Shown piece after piece: positions 7,457-13,943 of a stretch of DNA of 24,482 bases. Made by a program: the position numbers and the translations under genes. The DNA is from Candidatus Aenigmatarchaeota archaeon. GTDB lineage: Archaea > Aenigmatarchaeota > Aenigmatarchaeia > GW2011-AR5. The stretch's first letter is position 1; every line of letters starts with the position of its first letter. The DNA is taken from contig JACQNW010000092.1 in assembly GCA_016202845.1 (NCBI GenBank), positions 1 through 24,482 of the forward strand, written 5' to 3'. Under the pieces are notes generated by a model. The model was given only the letters and a program-made list of their open reading frames with translations, made no database searches and was not told the DNA's origin.

Positions 7457-7572
7457 AGTAAATGCCTTCTTTTCTGACTGTGTAGACGCAAGGTGTATGG
7501 ATGCAAGGTGTATGGACGCGTACGCGTCGGTGGTACGCGTCGGTGCCTCAAAGGTCTTTACAATATATTACT
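7457..7572 (-). promoter_or_regulatory. Structured leader of S4e (repeat copy 2) with GC-rich tandem insert
   Basis: GTAAAGACC (7553-7561) and GGCATTTAC (7458-7466) form the closing stem just before TATG. Between them are two exact copies of GCAAGGTGTATGGA (7488-7501 and 7503-7516), two exact copies of GTACGCGTCGGTG (7520-7532 and 7533-7545) and the palindrome GACGCGTACGCGTC (7515-7528), all written as on the plus strand. The CTCCA/TGGAG hairpin of other copies is absent because L24 ends immediately upstream. The insert is much richer in GC than its surroundings. Confidence 0.65.
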
Positions 7573-8010
7573 TCACTTTGATTTCTTTGATGCCTCCAAG
7601 AGATTCTTTGATGCCGCAGGAGCTGATGCTCCTTTTTTTGCTTTCATGAATTTCTTGCGACGGGCCTCGTCTGCAATTTTTATTATCTTAACATTTGACG
7701 GGTCGACAAGGACTGAAACTTCCTGACCAGAGACCTTTTTCCTTTTTATCCCCTCGATTTCAAGCTTCAGCTTCTTCAAGTCAACCATTGAAACCTTTCC
7801 AGTTTTTTTCAAATATTCGCCTCGCATTATCATGACTTCATCGCCTACTCTTACAGGCATCGACCTTTTCTTCAGCTCTTTTTTCAAGGCCTTGTCAAGG
7901 TGAGCTGCAACCATTTTCTGTCTTCTGTGCAGCGGTGCATTAAACCTATATTTTCTCTGTTTTCTTGGCTGTTTTGACGAAAGCCAATCAGGGGAATACA
8001 TTTTTTGCAT
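7573..8010 (-). CDS. rpl24: 50S ribosomal protein L24 (uL24)
   Basis: This is a 145-aa assembly-initiating large-subunit protein. It has the archaeal N-terminal pattern SKQPRKQRKYRFNAPLHRRQ and a KOW motif at about residues 55-75 (VRVGDEVMIMRGEYLKKTGKV). The C-terminal 25 residues are a Lys/Ala/Ser-rich tail. The ATG at 8010 follows the L14 stop by 4 nt; an in-frame ATG three codons later is also possible. Confidence 0.95.
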   Translation of the reverse strand: MQKMYSPDWLSSKQPRKQRKYRFNAPLHRRQKMVAAHLDKALKKELKKRSMPVRVGDEVMIMRGEYLKKTGKVSMVDLKKLKLEIEGIKRKKVSGQEVSVLVDPSNVKIIKIADEARRKKFMKAKKGASAPAASKNLLEASKKSK

Positions 8011-8014
8011 ATTA

Positions 8015-8416
8015 TCACAACACTATACTTGCTATTTTTCCAATCGGGCTGAACCTCTCTACAACTTCTTTTGCTATAACGCTTCGTATTTCAGTTCCCT
8101 GCGGTTCAAAATTTTTCGGATTTACCAAAACTGCTGCATTGTCCTGGAATTTTACTCTTGTTCCATCAGGCCTGATGTATGGGTATCTTTGTCGAACAAT
8201 CACTGCGTACACAATCTCATGCCGCATTTTTTCCTTTCCTTTCTTGACTGAACAAATTATTACATCACCTATGCCTGCTTTTTGCAGTCTTCTTAAACGG
8301 CCTTTGTAAGTTTTTACCGATACAAGCTCTAGCTCCTTTGCTCCTGAATTATCAACGCAAAGCAGCCTCGTCTTAAGCTGTATTGGTTTTGATACAGATG
8401 CTGATATTGCTTTCAT
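8015..8416 (-). CDS. rpl14: 50S ribosomal protein L14 (uL14)
   Basis: This is a 133-aa protein at the subunit interface. The L14 barrel is clear: KTRLLCVDNSGAKELELVSV, AGIGDVIICSVKKGKEKMRH, VRQRYPYIRPDGTRVKFQDN and NAAVLVNPKNFEPQGTEIRS. Length is normal. The gene begins right after a copy of the repeated leader and probably heads a sub-operon with L24. Confidence 0.97.
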   Translation of the reverse strand: MKAISASVSKPIQLKTRLLCVDNSGAKELELVSVKTYKGRLRRLQKAGIGDVIICSVKKGKEKMRHEIVYAVIVRQRYPYIRPDGTRVKFQDNAAVLVNPKNFEPQGTEIRSVIAKEVVERFSPIGKIASIVL

Positions 8417-8520
8417 AGTAAATGCCTTCTTCTAAGGGTATAGACGCTGCGCGTCGTTTCGTTTTGAAGGTCTTTACAATACTCCAACAAAACTGGAGAT
8501 CTTGCAAGCCTTCAATTCAA
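8417..8520 (-). promoter_or_regulatory. Structured leader of L14 (repeat copy 3)
   Basis: In gene direction: hairpin CTCCA/TGGAG (8494-8498 with 8482-8486), then GTAAAGACC (8469-8477) pairing with GGCATTTAC (8418-8426), which ends one base before the start codon. The loop holds a smaller hairpin, GACGC-TGC-GCGTC. The upstream AGAAG block of other copies is poorly kept here, but TAATATT remains near 8520. Confidence 0.65.
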
Positions 8521-8532
8521 ATATTACCTTCC

Positions 8533-8871
8533 TTAGCTCACTCCTATCTTTTCAAATACAACGAATTTTTTTGTCTTTGATATCGGCCTGCACTCACCTA
8601 TTCTAACAACGTCTCCAAGTTTAGTCTGCATGCATTTTGGATTATGTGCAGATATCCTTGTCTTTCGCCTTTCGTATCGCTCATACTTTGGAATATATTT
8701 GTAGTAATTCCATGTCACTACCACAGTGTCCAAACCCCTGGTCGAGACTATTGTGCCCTCAAACAACCTTCCCCTGACTTTCAAAGTGCCGTGCCATGGA
8801 CATTTGTCGCCCTGGCAGCTGGCTGAAGGGCTTCTTGCTCCGGTTCCGATATCTTTTTTCGCTGTTATCAT
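8533..8871 (-). CDS. rps17: 30S ribosomal protein S17 (uS17)
   Basis: This is a 112-aa primary 16S rRNA-binding protein. The archaeal signature GDKCPWHGTLKVRGRLFEGT and the C-terminal KLGDVVRIGECRPISKTKKF are present. The start is preceded by AAAGAAGGCATTTACT, identical to the 3' end of the repeated leader, with only a 23-nt gap after the Rpp29 gene. Confidence 0.96.
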   Translation of the reverse strand: MITAKKDIGTGARSPSASCQGDKCPWHGTLKVRGRLFEGTIVSTRGLDTVVVTWNYYKYIPKYERYERRKTRISAHNPKCMQTKLGDVVRIGECRPISKTKKFVVFEKIGVS

Positions 8872-8894
8872 AGTAAATGCCTTCTTTTAATTTT

Positions 8895-9173
8895 TCACCA
8901 CTTTTTTATTTTTTTCTTGATGCGGTCCTCCGGCCTTGACACCAGATGATCGCCCTTGATTATAATTTTCTTGTCATTGAGCCACAGGCGGAATTGCGCT
9001 TCTTTCTTGAAAATAATTGCCTTTTTTCCTGAAGCTTCCTTCAGAACAATTGTTTTCATAGTTTCATCAACAATTTTTCCTTTGACCCCGATGTTTGACT
9101 TGTTTGCTGCATCAACGACCTCGCATTCCAGTCCTATGAGTTCGTGCTGCAGAATGTTTTTCATAGTTCGCAT
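8895..9173 (-). CDS. rnp1: Ribonuclease P protein component 1 (Rpp29/Pop4)
   Basis: This is a protein subunit of archaeal RNase P, which removes 5' leaders from pre-tRNA. About 92 aa. It shows the family pattern HELIGLECEVVDAANKSNIG, VKGKIVDETMKTIVLKE and the conserved RPEDRIKKKIKKW end. I prefer the ATG at 9173, which overlaps the aIF1 stop as TGATG; a TTG one codon upstream is also open. The location between aIF1 and S17 is standard. Its presence fits the leader sequences seen upstream of both tRNA genes. Confidence 0.94.
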   Translation of the reverse strand: MRTMKNILQHELIGLECEVVDAANKSNIGVKGKIVDETMKTIVLKEASGKKAIIFKKEAQFRLWLNDKKIIIKGDHLVSRPEDRIKKKIKKW

Positions 9174-9475
9174 CAAATTACCTCAACGATTTCTCTTGGG
9201 AAACCTTCTTTTATCAAGATTTCCTTGACGCGATCGCGGTGGTCGCCTTGAAGCTCAATTTCATCATGCTTGTATGTGCCTCCGCATGCCAGTTTTGATT
9301 TAAGTTTCTTCATAAGATCCCTAACATCTATTTTTGTTGTATCTATGCCTTTTATCACAGTCATGCTTTTTCCATATCTTTTTTCCACTAGACCAATCTT
9401 GACCTTCTGGGCCTCCTTAGCTATAGTCTGGCAGACGCACAGATCCTCTGGCAAACCACACTTTGTGCAAACCAT
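9173..9475 (-). CDS. Translation initiation factor aIF1 (SUI1 family)
   Basis: This is a 100-aa factor that helps select the start codon on the small subunit. The SUI1 domain is seen as KRYGKSMTVIKGIDTTKIDV, KSKLACGGTYKHDEIELQGD and HRDRVKEILIKEGFPRE. The N-terminus has C3, C6, C13 and C15 (CTKCGLPEDLCVC), a small metal-binding knuckle present in many archaeal members. It lies between L29 and Rpp29, as in other archaea. Confidence 0.95.
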   Translation of the reverse strand: MVCTKCGLPEDLCVCQTIAKEAQKVKIGLVEKRYGKSMTVIKGIDTTKIDVRDLMKKLKSKLACGGTYKHDEIELQGDHRDRVKEILIKEGFPREIVEVI

Positions 9476-9485
9476 TTTACACCTT

Positions 9486-9534
9486 TGCTAGCCTTTTCTT
9501 TGGGAAAGAAAAGGTTACCGTATCCAAAAGAAAC
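9486..9534 (-). repeat. Hairpin repeat B, copy 1 (inverted relative to copy 2)
   Basis: On the minus strand the sequence reads TTGGATACGGTAACC, then TTTTCTTT-CCC-AAAGAAAA, then GGCTAGCA. A nearly identical 47-nt sequence lies on the plus strand at 11898-11944. The core is a perfect 10-bp hairpin. It fills most of the 88-nt gap between L29 and aIF1, ending about 10 nt before the aIF1 start. Confidence 0.7.
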
Positions 9535-9563
9535 GATAGCCTTCCTGTCCATATTATTACTTT

Positions 9564-9773
9564 TTAGCCTCCCTTGAATTTCTTTTGATGCTGAATTGTA
9601 AGTATTCTTGCGATTGTTTTCTTTGACTCTTTGATGCGGCCTGAGTTTTTCACGGTGCCGCCAACCTCGCTTGCTGCTATTTCTTTTGAAATCTCCAGCC
9701 TTAGCTCCCTTAGTTTCTCTGTAAGTTCGCTGTCATTCATTTCCCGCATCTTTGGTTTTTTAATTATTGCCAT
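9564..9773 (-). CDS. rpl29: 50S ribosomal protein L29 (uL29)
   Basis: This is a 69-aa two-helix protein at the exit tunnel. It has the family pattern MREMNDSELTEKLRELRLEI and the C-terminal KNSGRIKESKKTIARILTI. I chose the ATG at 9773 (MAIIKKPKMRE); the open frame reaches five codons further. The start is preceded by GAGAGAGTTACT, again ending in the TTACTATG shared by other genes of the cluster. Confidence 0.94.
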   Translation of the reverse strand: MAIIKKPKMREMNDSELTEKLRELRLEISKEIAASEVGGTVKNSGRIKESKKTIARILTIQHQKKFKGG

Positions 9774-9823
9774 AGTAACTCTCTCCATTTTTGAATTCTG
9801 ATTTTCCTACAATCAATTTGAGT

Positions 9824-10612
9824 TCACGCATTCTTACCACTTTCTTCAACTTTTGCTTCCTTTACTTCGGTGTTTTTTTCCGGCTCCTCTGAATTTGACT
9901 CAACTTTAATTTCCTGTTTCTCTGCTTCCTGCTTCTTTGCTTGTGCCGCCTTTTCCTTTTGTTCAGCGGCGTCTTTTGCAATTTCATCCCTTTTCTCCCT
10001 TGCCATCCTGTCTACTTTCTTTATAGCTTGCTTCACCTGAAGCTCAGGATTGTATTGCATTATTTTTACGGTTATTCCTATCGAACCCCTTTTTGGACGC
10101 GCTGTTGTGAAGCCTTTTTGAACAAACCTTTCGGCTGTATTGCCGCTTTTTTTAATATAACCTGCTGCAAACCTTTCCGTTCTTCCTCTTGCGCCAGTGA
10201 CGACGCCAGACATTACTATTTCACATCCTGTTGCACCTGCATCCATAATTCTTTCGCTGTACTGGTTTCCAACTCTTTTGAAATTCATGCCAGATTCCAG
10301 TGCAGCTCCTATTGCCTGGGCAATTATATTGGAGTCCAAATCAGGGTTGTCTATTTTCTGCACGTCAATCTGCGGATTTTCAATCTTGAATTTTTGCTTA
10401 ACCAGGTCGGCGGCTTCCTTAATCCTGTCACCGCCGCTTCCTATTATCAGGCCTGGAGTTGTGGTGTGTATGATTATTCTTGTAACAACAGGCGTATGCT
10501 GCACTTCAATCTCTCCGCAGCGTGCAGTGTTGAAAAGCGCCCTTACAAACTCTTCAAGATTCGACTGCTCTTTTGATTTCTGGACGAATATTCTTTCCTT
10601 GATGCTAATCAA
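9824..10612 (-). CDS. rps3: 30S ribosomal protein S3 (uS3)
   Basis: This is an approximately 262-aa protein of the mRNA entry site. It has a KH domain with TPGLIIGSGGDRIKEAADLV near residues 52-71, the C-terminal S3 domain (GCEIVMSGVVTGARGRTERF) and a long Lys/Glu/Ala-rich tail. No ATG or GTG lies between the in-frame TAG (about 10640) and the conserved start IKERIFVQKS. A TTG at 10612 is the only usual start, and a strong GGGGG Shine-Dalgarno-like run ends right at it, so the true start may be TTG or a nearby ATT/ATC. Confidence 0.95.
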   Translation of the reverse strand: MISIKERIFVQKSKEQSNLEEFVRALFNTARCGEIEVQHTPVVTRIIIHTTTPGLIIGSGGDRIKEAADLVKQKFKIENPQIDVQKIDNPDLDSNIIAQAIGAALESGMNFKRVGNQYSERIMDAGATGCEIVMSGVVTGARGRTERFAAGYIKKSGNTAERFVQKGFTTARPKRGSIGITVKIMQYNPELQVKQAIKKVDRMAREKRDEIAKDAAEQKEKAAQAKKQEAEKQEIKVESNSEEPEKNTEVKEAKVEESGKNA

Positions 10613-10686
10613 CCCCCAATGCGCAAAGCGCTTCTAATCTTTCACGCCTGTAATTCCGCCAAGCATTTTCAAAATCTGTCCATTTT

Positions 10687-11181
10687 CTATTGCTCACTTT
10701 TTATTCCTCCCTCAAGTTTTGGTATGTTTTCAGGTTTTGAAACTTCAACTTTCTTTTCTTTTGCTTCAATTTGTTTCATTTTTTTTACAGGCTTTGCAGC
10801 TTCCTTGCCCTTTTCTATTAATATTATTTCAATGTAAGCCCTCTTCAGGCGGTTGCCCCAGGCAGATTTTCGCCTTCTTCTTCTTGTCGCAGCTCCCAAG
10901 TGGGCAGATGCATGGACAATCAAGCGGCCTGAATCCAGGCCAAGCGCATACGCATTTTTCTCACAGCTGTTCAGAGCTTCAAGCATGTATTTGACGGCTT
11001 TTGAGTAATATTTGCCCTGCAAACTACGTTTTTCCGAATTAAGATCTTCAAGCAATCGTTTGGCCCTTACAAGGGGTTTCTTTTTTATTGCCCTGCAAAC
11101 TACGCTTGCCGATTTCTCCGATATAGGGTACATTATGTACGCCTTTGCGTGTTTTTCCTTAGGAACAAATGTGTATGGCAT
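10687..11181 (-). CDS. rpl22: 50S ribosomal protein L22 (uL22)
   Basis: This is a 164-aa protein lining the peptide exit tunnel. Matches are AYIMYPISEKSASVVCRAIK, VRAKRLLEDL, and the long beta-hairpin region ending in ATRRRRRKSAWGNRLKRAYI-type residues, followed by EIILIEKG. The C-terminal 40 residues form a charged tail beyond the family core. It follows S19 by 25 nt. Confidence 0.96.
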   Translation of the reverse strand: MPYTFVPKEKHAKAYIMYPISEKSASVVCRAIKKKPLVRAKRLLEDLNSEKRSLQGKYYSKAVKYMLEALNSCEKNAYALGLDSGRLIVHASAHLGAATRRRRRKSAWGNRLKRAYIEIILIEKGKEAAKPVKKMKQIEAKEKKVEVSKPENIPKLEGGIKSEQ

Positions 11182-11206
11182 TATATTTCAACTCCTACCA
11201 TTTTCA

Positions 11207-11596
11207 TCACTTCAATGCCACGAATTTGCTTGATCGTGTCGCGCCTATGCCTGGCGCGCTGTGCTGCACGCGGTTTCTAGTTAGTGCAAACTCTCCAAGC
11301 ACGTGGCCGATCATTGATTCTGTCAATATGACGGATTTGTATTCCCTGCCTGTGTAAATTCCAATTTTTGCGCCTATCATTTCCGGAATTATGAGCATCT
11401 CGCGGGCATGCGTTCTCAGTAGCTTGTCTTTACCTTTGTGTTTCCTTATTTTTTCCAGCAACTTTTTCTCAACTCTTGTAAAGCCTCTTTTCAAGCTGCG
11501 CCTTTGCCTGCTTGTGAGCAGCAAAGAGAACTCTTCGAGTGTCATTGCCTGCAATTCTTCCAAAGACTTTCCTCTATATGTAAATTTCTTAGCCAT
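11207..11596 (-). CDS. rps19: 30S ribosomal protein S19 (uS19)
   Basis: This is a 129-aa protein of the small-subunit head. It starts MAKKFTYRGKSLEELQAMTL and carries the conserved HAREMLIIPEMIGAKIGIYT, GREYKSVILTESMIGHVLGE and FALTRNRVQHSAPGIGATRS. The start ATG at 11596 directly follows a full copy of the repeated leader. Confidence 0.96.
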   Translation of the reverse strand: MAKKFTYRGKSLEELQAMTLEEFSLLLTSRQRRSLKRGFTRVEKKLLEKIRKHKGKDKLLRTHAREMLIIPEMIGAKIGIYTGREYKSVILTESMIGHVLGEFALTRNRVQHSAPGIGATRSSKFVALK

Positions 11597-11677
11597 AGTA
11601 AATGCCTTTCTTACAAAGAAAGGTCTTTACAATACTCCAAAGAAATGGAGATCATAAAGAACTTACTTCTAATATTA
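11597..11677 (-). promoter_or_regulatory. Structured leader of S19 (repeat copy 4, compact reference form)
   Basis: In gene direction: AATATTAGAAG, then hairpin CTCCA/TGGAG (11646-11650 with 11635-11639), then GTAAAGACC (11622-11630) pairing with GGCATTTAC (11598-11606) across the extra stem CTTTCTT/AAGAAAG. The last arm ends one base before ATG. The first AT block lies about 25 nt before the first hairpin, the distance expected between a TATA box and a transcript start. Confidence 0.7.
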
Positions 11678-11704
11678 TTTATTGAAATTTTCATTAAAAC
11701 CACA

Positions 11705-11884
11705 TCAATAGCTGTCTATAAGTGCTTTCAATTCTCTAACCGCCTGGCGAAAACTGCAAGTTGTAGTTCTCATTTTCTCTTGTAAATTTCTTCTTGCAAG
11801 TTCAAATGATTCACCACGTCCTACTACGTCTACATATCCCTTAACTACGATCTCTGGCTTCACATATAATTTTCTTTCTGACAT
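11705..11884 (-). CDS. Small unknown protein between L2 and S19 (59 aa)
   Basis: The frame from ATG 11884 to TGA 11705 encodes 59 aa beginning MSERKLYVKPEIVVKGYVDV and ending in FRQAVRELKALIDSY. I do not recognise it. It has a predicted strand-rich first half and a helical, basic second half; a single cysteine is present. AGAGG lies 8 nt before the ATG as a plausible ribosome-binding site. It fills what would otherwise be a 348-nt gap in a compact cluster, between repeat B and the S19 leader. It could be a lineage-specific ribosome-associated protein, but that is only a guess from position. Confidence 0.6.
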   Translation of the reverse strand: MSERKLYVKPEIVVKGYVDVVGRGESFELARRNLQEKMRTTTCSFRQAVRELKALIDSY

Positions 11885-11897
11885 AATATTTTCCTCT

Positions 11898-11944
11898 GTT
11901 TTCTTTGGATACGGTAACCTTTCTTTACGAAAGAAAGGCTAGCA
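11898..11944 (+). repeat. Hairpin repeat B, copy 2
   Basis: The plus strand reads TTTGGATACGGTAACC, then TTTCTTT-ACG-AAAGAAA, then GGCTAGCA, ending next to the L2 stop codon. It matches copy 1 (9486-9534, minus) almost base for base outside the hairpin loop and T/A tract length. The opposite orientation shows it is a repeated unit, not a conserved operon spacer. Confidence 0.7.
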
Positions 11945-12619
11945 TTACTTGTTTTTCCTGCCCATGCGGCGAGGCGAGATGCTTCCGACCTTCTTTCCAG
12001 GAGGCATGTGCCTTGATACAGACTTTGGCTTTCCCGGACGAGTCTGGCCGCCGAATGGATGATTGACGGCATTCTTTGCAACGCCGCTGGTAATAGGATA
12101 AAGCTTGCCACGAACCTGCATCTTGAAATGTCTCGTACCCGCCTTGATGAAAGGTTTTTCCATCCTTCCGGCAGATGCAATAGTTCCCTGGATCGCCTTG
12201 CAGTTTGTCGAAATAATTTTTTTCTGCTTTGAAGGCATAAGCAGGACTGCTTTGCTTCCTTCCTTTGATATCAAAGTTGCAAATGCACCGGATGATTTGC
12301 ACATAAGCCCGCCGTCACCAGGCCTTAATTCAATATTGCAAATCTTTGATCCTTCCGGAATTTCTGAAATTCTCTTTATCGGGATTTCCTGCCCTACATA
12401 CATACCCTCTGTTGCAGGAATATAGAAAAATGATTTTTTCAGCTCTACTCCTGCAAAAGGTGAAAGCTTTCCAGGCGAGTGAACAACTTTCACTATTTTT
12501 CCATTAGCGCCTTCCAGCGGAGCGGCTGCGTATGAAGCCTTTCCAAGCCACCTATGGCTAGGCACACGATATCTCGGTGTTCCTCTTCCCCTGCGCTGCT
12601 GTACTAAATTCTTTCCCAT
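11945..12619 (-). CDS. rpl2: 50S ribosomal protein L2 (uL2)
   Basis: This 224-aa protein contacts the peptidyl-transferase centre. It starts MGKNLVQQRRGRGTPRYRVP, the usual archaeal start, and carries the C-terminal signature with GVAKNAVNHPFGGQTRPGKP and MPPGKKVGSISPRRMGRK; the critical histidine loop is intact. I chose ATG 12619; an open extension upstream falls in the leader. It is slightly shorter than the 235-245 aa typical of archaea. Confidence 0.97.
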   Translation of the reverse strand: MGKNLVQQRRGRGTPRYRVPSHRWLGKASYAAAPLEGANGKIVKVVHSPGKLSPFAGVELKKSFFYIPATEGMYVGQEIPIKRISEIPEGSKICNIELRPGDGGLMCKSSGAFATLISKEGSKAVLLMPSKQKKIISTNCKAIQGTIASAGRMEKPFIKAGTRHFKMQVRGKLYPITSGVAKNAVNHPFGGQTRPGKPKSVSRHMPPGKKVGSISPRRMGRKNK

Positions 12620-12697
12620 ACCAATGCCTTTCTTACGAAGAAAGGTCTTGGTGAACTCCAAAGAAATGGAGATCATGAAGACCTTAACTTCTGAATA
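12620..12697 (-). promoter_or_regulatory. Structured leader of L2 (repeat copy 5, with compensatory changes)
   Basis: In gene direction: AATATTCAGAAG, hairpin CTCCA/TGGAG (12667-12671 with 12656-12660), then ACCAAGACC (12644-12652) pairing with GGCATTGGT (12620-12628), enclosing CTTTCTT/AAGAAAG. Compared with the S19 copy, GTAAA/TTTAC has become ACCAA/TTGGT: both arms changed and pairing is kept. The last base of the arm touches the ATG. Confidence 0.7.
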
Positions 12698-12700
12698 TTA

Positions 12701-13153
12701 TCATATAATTCCCAGCCGTACTGCGATGTCTCCGGCCTGGCCGGGCTTTGCAAACCTGATATAGGCTTTTTTTCTTCCCCTTTGGTCAATAACTGTATTG
12801 ACCTTCATTATTTCTGCATTGAACGCGGCTGCTGCAGCCTGCTTTATCTCATCCTTTCCGAATTTTTTGTCAACTACAAACACAAGCTTGTTCTGAAGCT
12901 CGACCATTCGCACGGCCTTTTCCGTCATGACAACGTGGCGAAGAACAATATATGGATCATCAAACGTGAGTTTTGCCTTGGCTTCAGCAGACATTTCAGT
13001 CTTTTTTTCCTTCCTTAGCTTTGGGACCTTTAACCTGCTTTCTTTTTTCGCCTGTCCTGCTTCTTTCTTCCCTGGAAGCTCTATCATTTTCTTTTCTTTA
13101 GGCAGAGCTGCCTTTTTCTCCACGCTTTTCTTATTTGAAATATTAATGACCAT
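12701..13153 (-). CDS. rpl23: 50S ribosomal protein L23 (uL23) with long N-terminal extension
   Basis: This protein is at the tunnel exit, where SRP and Sec dock. The family core is the last 85 or so residues, starting near DPYIVLRHVVMTEKAVRMVE and ending DQRGRKKAYIRFAKPGQAGD-IAVRLGII. Archaeal L23 is usually about 85 aa; here about 65 extra lysine-, glutamate- and alanine-rich residues come first, resembling the basic extension of eukaryotic L23 in composition only. ATG 13153 overlaps the L4 stop by 11 nt; an upstream TTG is open as well. Confidence 0.94.
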   Translation of the reverse strand: MVINISNKKSVEKKAALPKEKKMIELPGKKEAGQAKKESRLKVPKLRKEKKTEMSAEAKAKLTFDDPYIVLRHVVMTEKAVRMVELQNKLVFVVDKKFGKDEIKQAAAAAFNAEIMKVNTVIDQRGRKKAYIRFAKPGQAGDIAVRLGII

Positions 13154-13943
13154 ATTTTTCACCAAGTTTGTGCATTGCAGCTTCTGACATTACTACCAAT
13201 CGCCCGGCATGAGTTCCAGGAGCAAGAAGCTCTGCATTCAGCTTGTTGTAAGGAACTACATCCACGCCTGCAATGTTTTTTGCAGATCTAATTACAGAAC
13301 AATTCTGCGAAACTATCACTAAAGGACCGATTTTGGAAGTGTAACGCCTTCCCCTCATTTTTCCCCGGCCTGCGCGGATCTTGCTCACAGCGCACCTTTC
13401 CATTTCTTTTGCAAACAATTTTGCGAACAATGAAACGACATCCTTTGATTTTTTAATTTCCTCGAAATTGTTTGAAAATATTATTGGCGAATGTTCAGCA
13501 ACGTGCCCGCGCTTCTTTACTGCATTAATGTTTGCAGAAGCTGCTAGGGCCGACCTGATTGCCAGAATTTTTTCCTTAGCATTGATCTTCTGAGACCATA
13601 TCTTCTCAGCTTTTGGCGGGTGAGCAGGCCTTCCCTTCACTGCATGCGGGGCAAAGCGTGCGCGCATGTGCATATACCCAACCTTGCCGTGTATTCTAGG
13701 AATACGGGACATGCTCTTGTTCATCATGCTCCACCTGTAGTGCCTGCTTCCGTGGTAGTGAGCTGATGTCTTCTTTCCTGCAAGCGGATCTGCACCATAA
13801 GGCTGGCGCTCATTAGACTGCTGTGCAAGCACAGCCCTTTTTATCACATCAGGCCTGTATGGAGTTCCAAATACTGCAGGCAACTCTATTTCTTTTTCCG
13901 ACTTCCCTTCCAAACTATAGAGTTTTGATTTAATTTTAGGCAT
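13143..13943 (-). CDS. rpl4: 50S ribosomal protein L4 (uL4)
   Basis: This is a 266-aa protein lining the exit tunnel. It matches archaeal/eukaryotic L4: PYRPDVIKRAVLAQQSNERQ, the extended loop with HYHGSRHYRWSMMNKSMSRI and PRIHGKVGYMHMRARFAPHA, then KGRPAHPPKAEKIW. The C-terminal domain ends ELLAPGTHAGRLVVMSEAAM. ATG 13943 overlaps the preceding unknown gene by 8 nt. Confidence 0.96.
   Translation of the reverse strand: MPKIKSKLYSLEGKSEKEIELPAVFGTPYRPDVIKRAVLAQQSNERQPYGADPLAGKKTSAHYHGSRHYRWSMMNKSMSRIPRIHGKVGYMHMRARFAPHAVKGRPAHPPKAEKIWSQKINAKEKILAIRSALAASANINAVKKRGHVAEHSPIIFSNNFEEIKKSKDVVSLFAKLFAKEMERCAVSKIRAGRGKMRGRRYTSKIGPLVIVSQNCSVIRSAKNIAGVDVVPYNKLNAELLAPGTHAGRLVVMSEAAMHKLGEKYGH

Noticed and set aside
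7480..7550. Tandem repeats as a CRISPR array
   Set aside because: Units are 13-14 nt, adjacent without spacers, only two copies each, and no cas gene is near.
11597..11640. Leader hairpin as a kink-turn bound by L7Ae
   Set aside because: The G-A/A-C internal loop is symmetric and lacks the 3-nt bulge and tandem sheared G-A pairs required in most copies.
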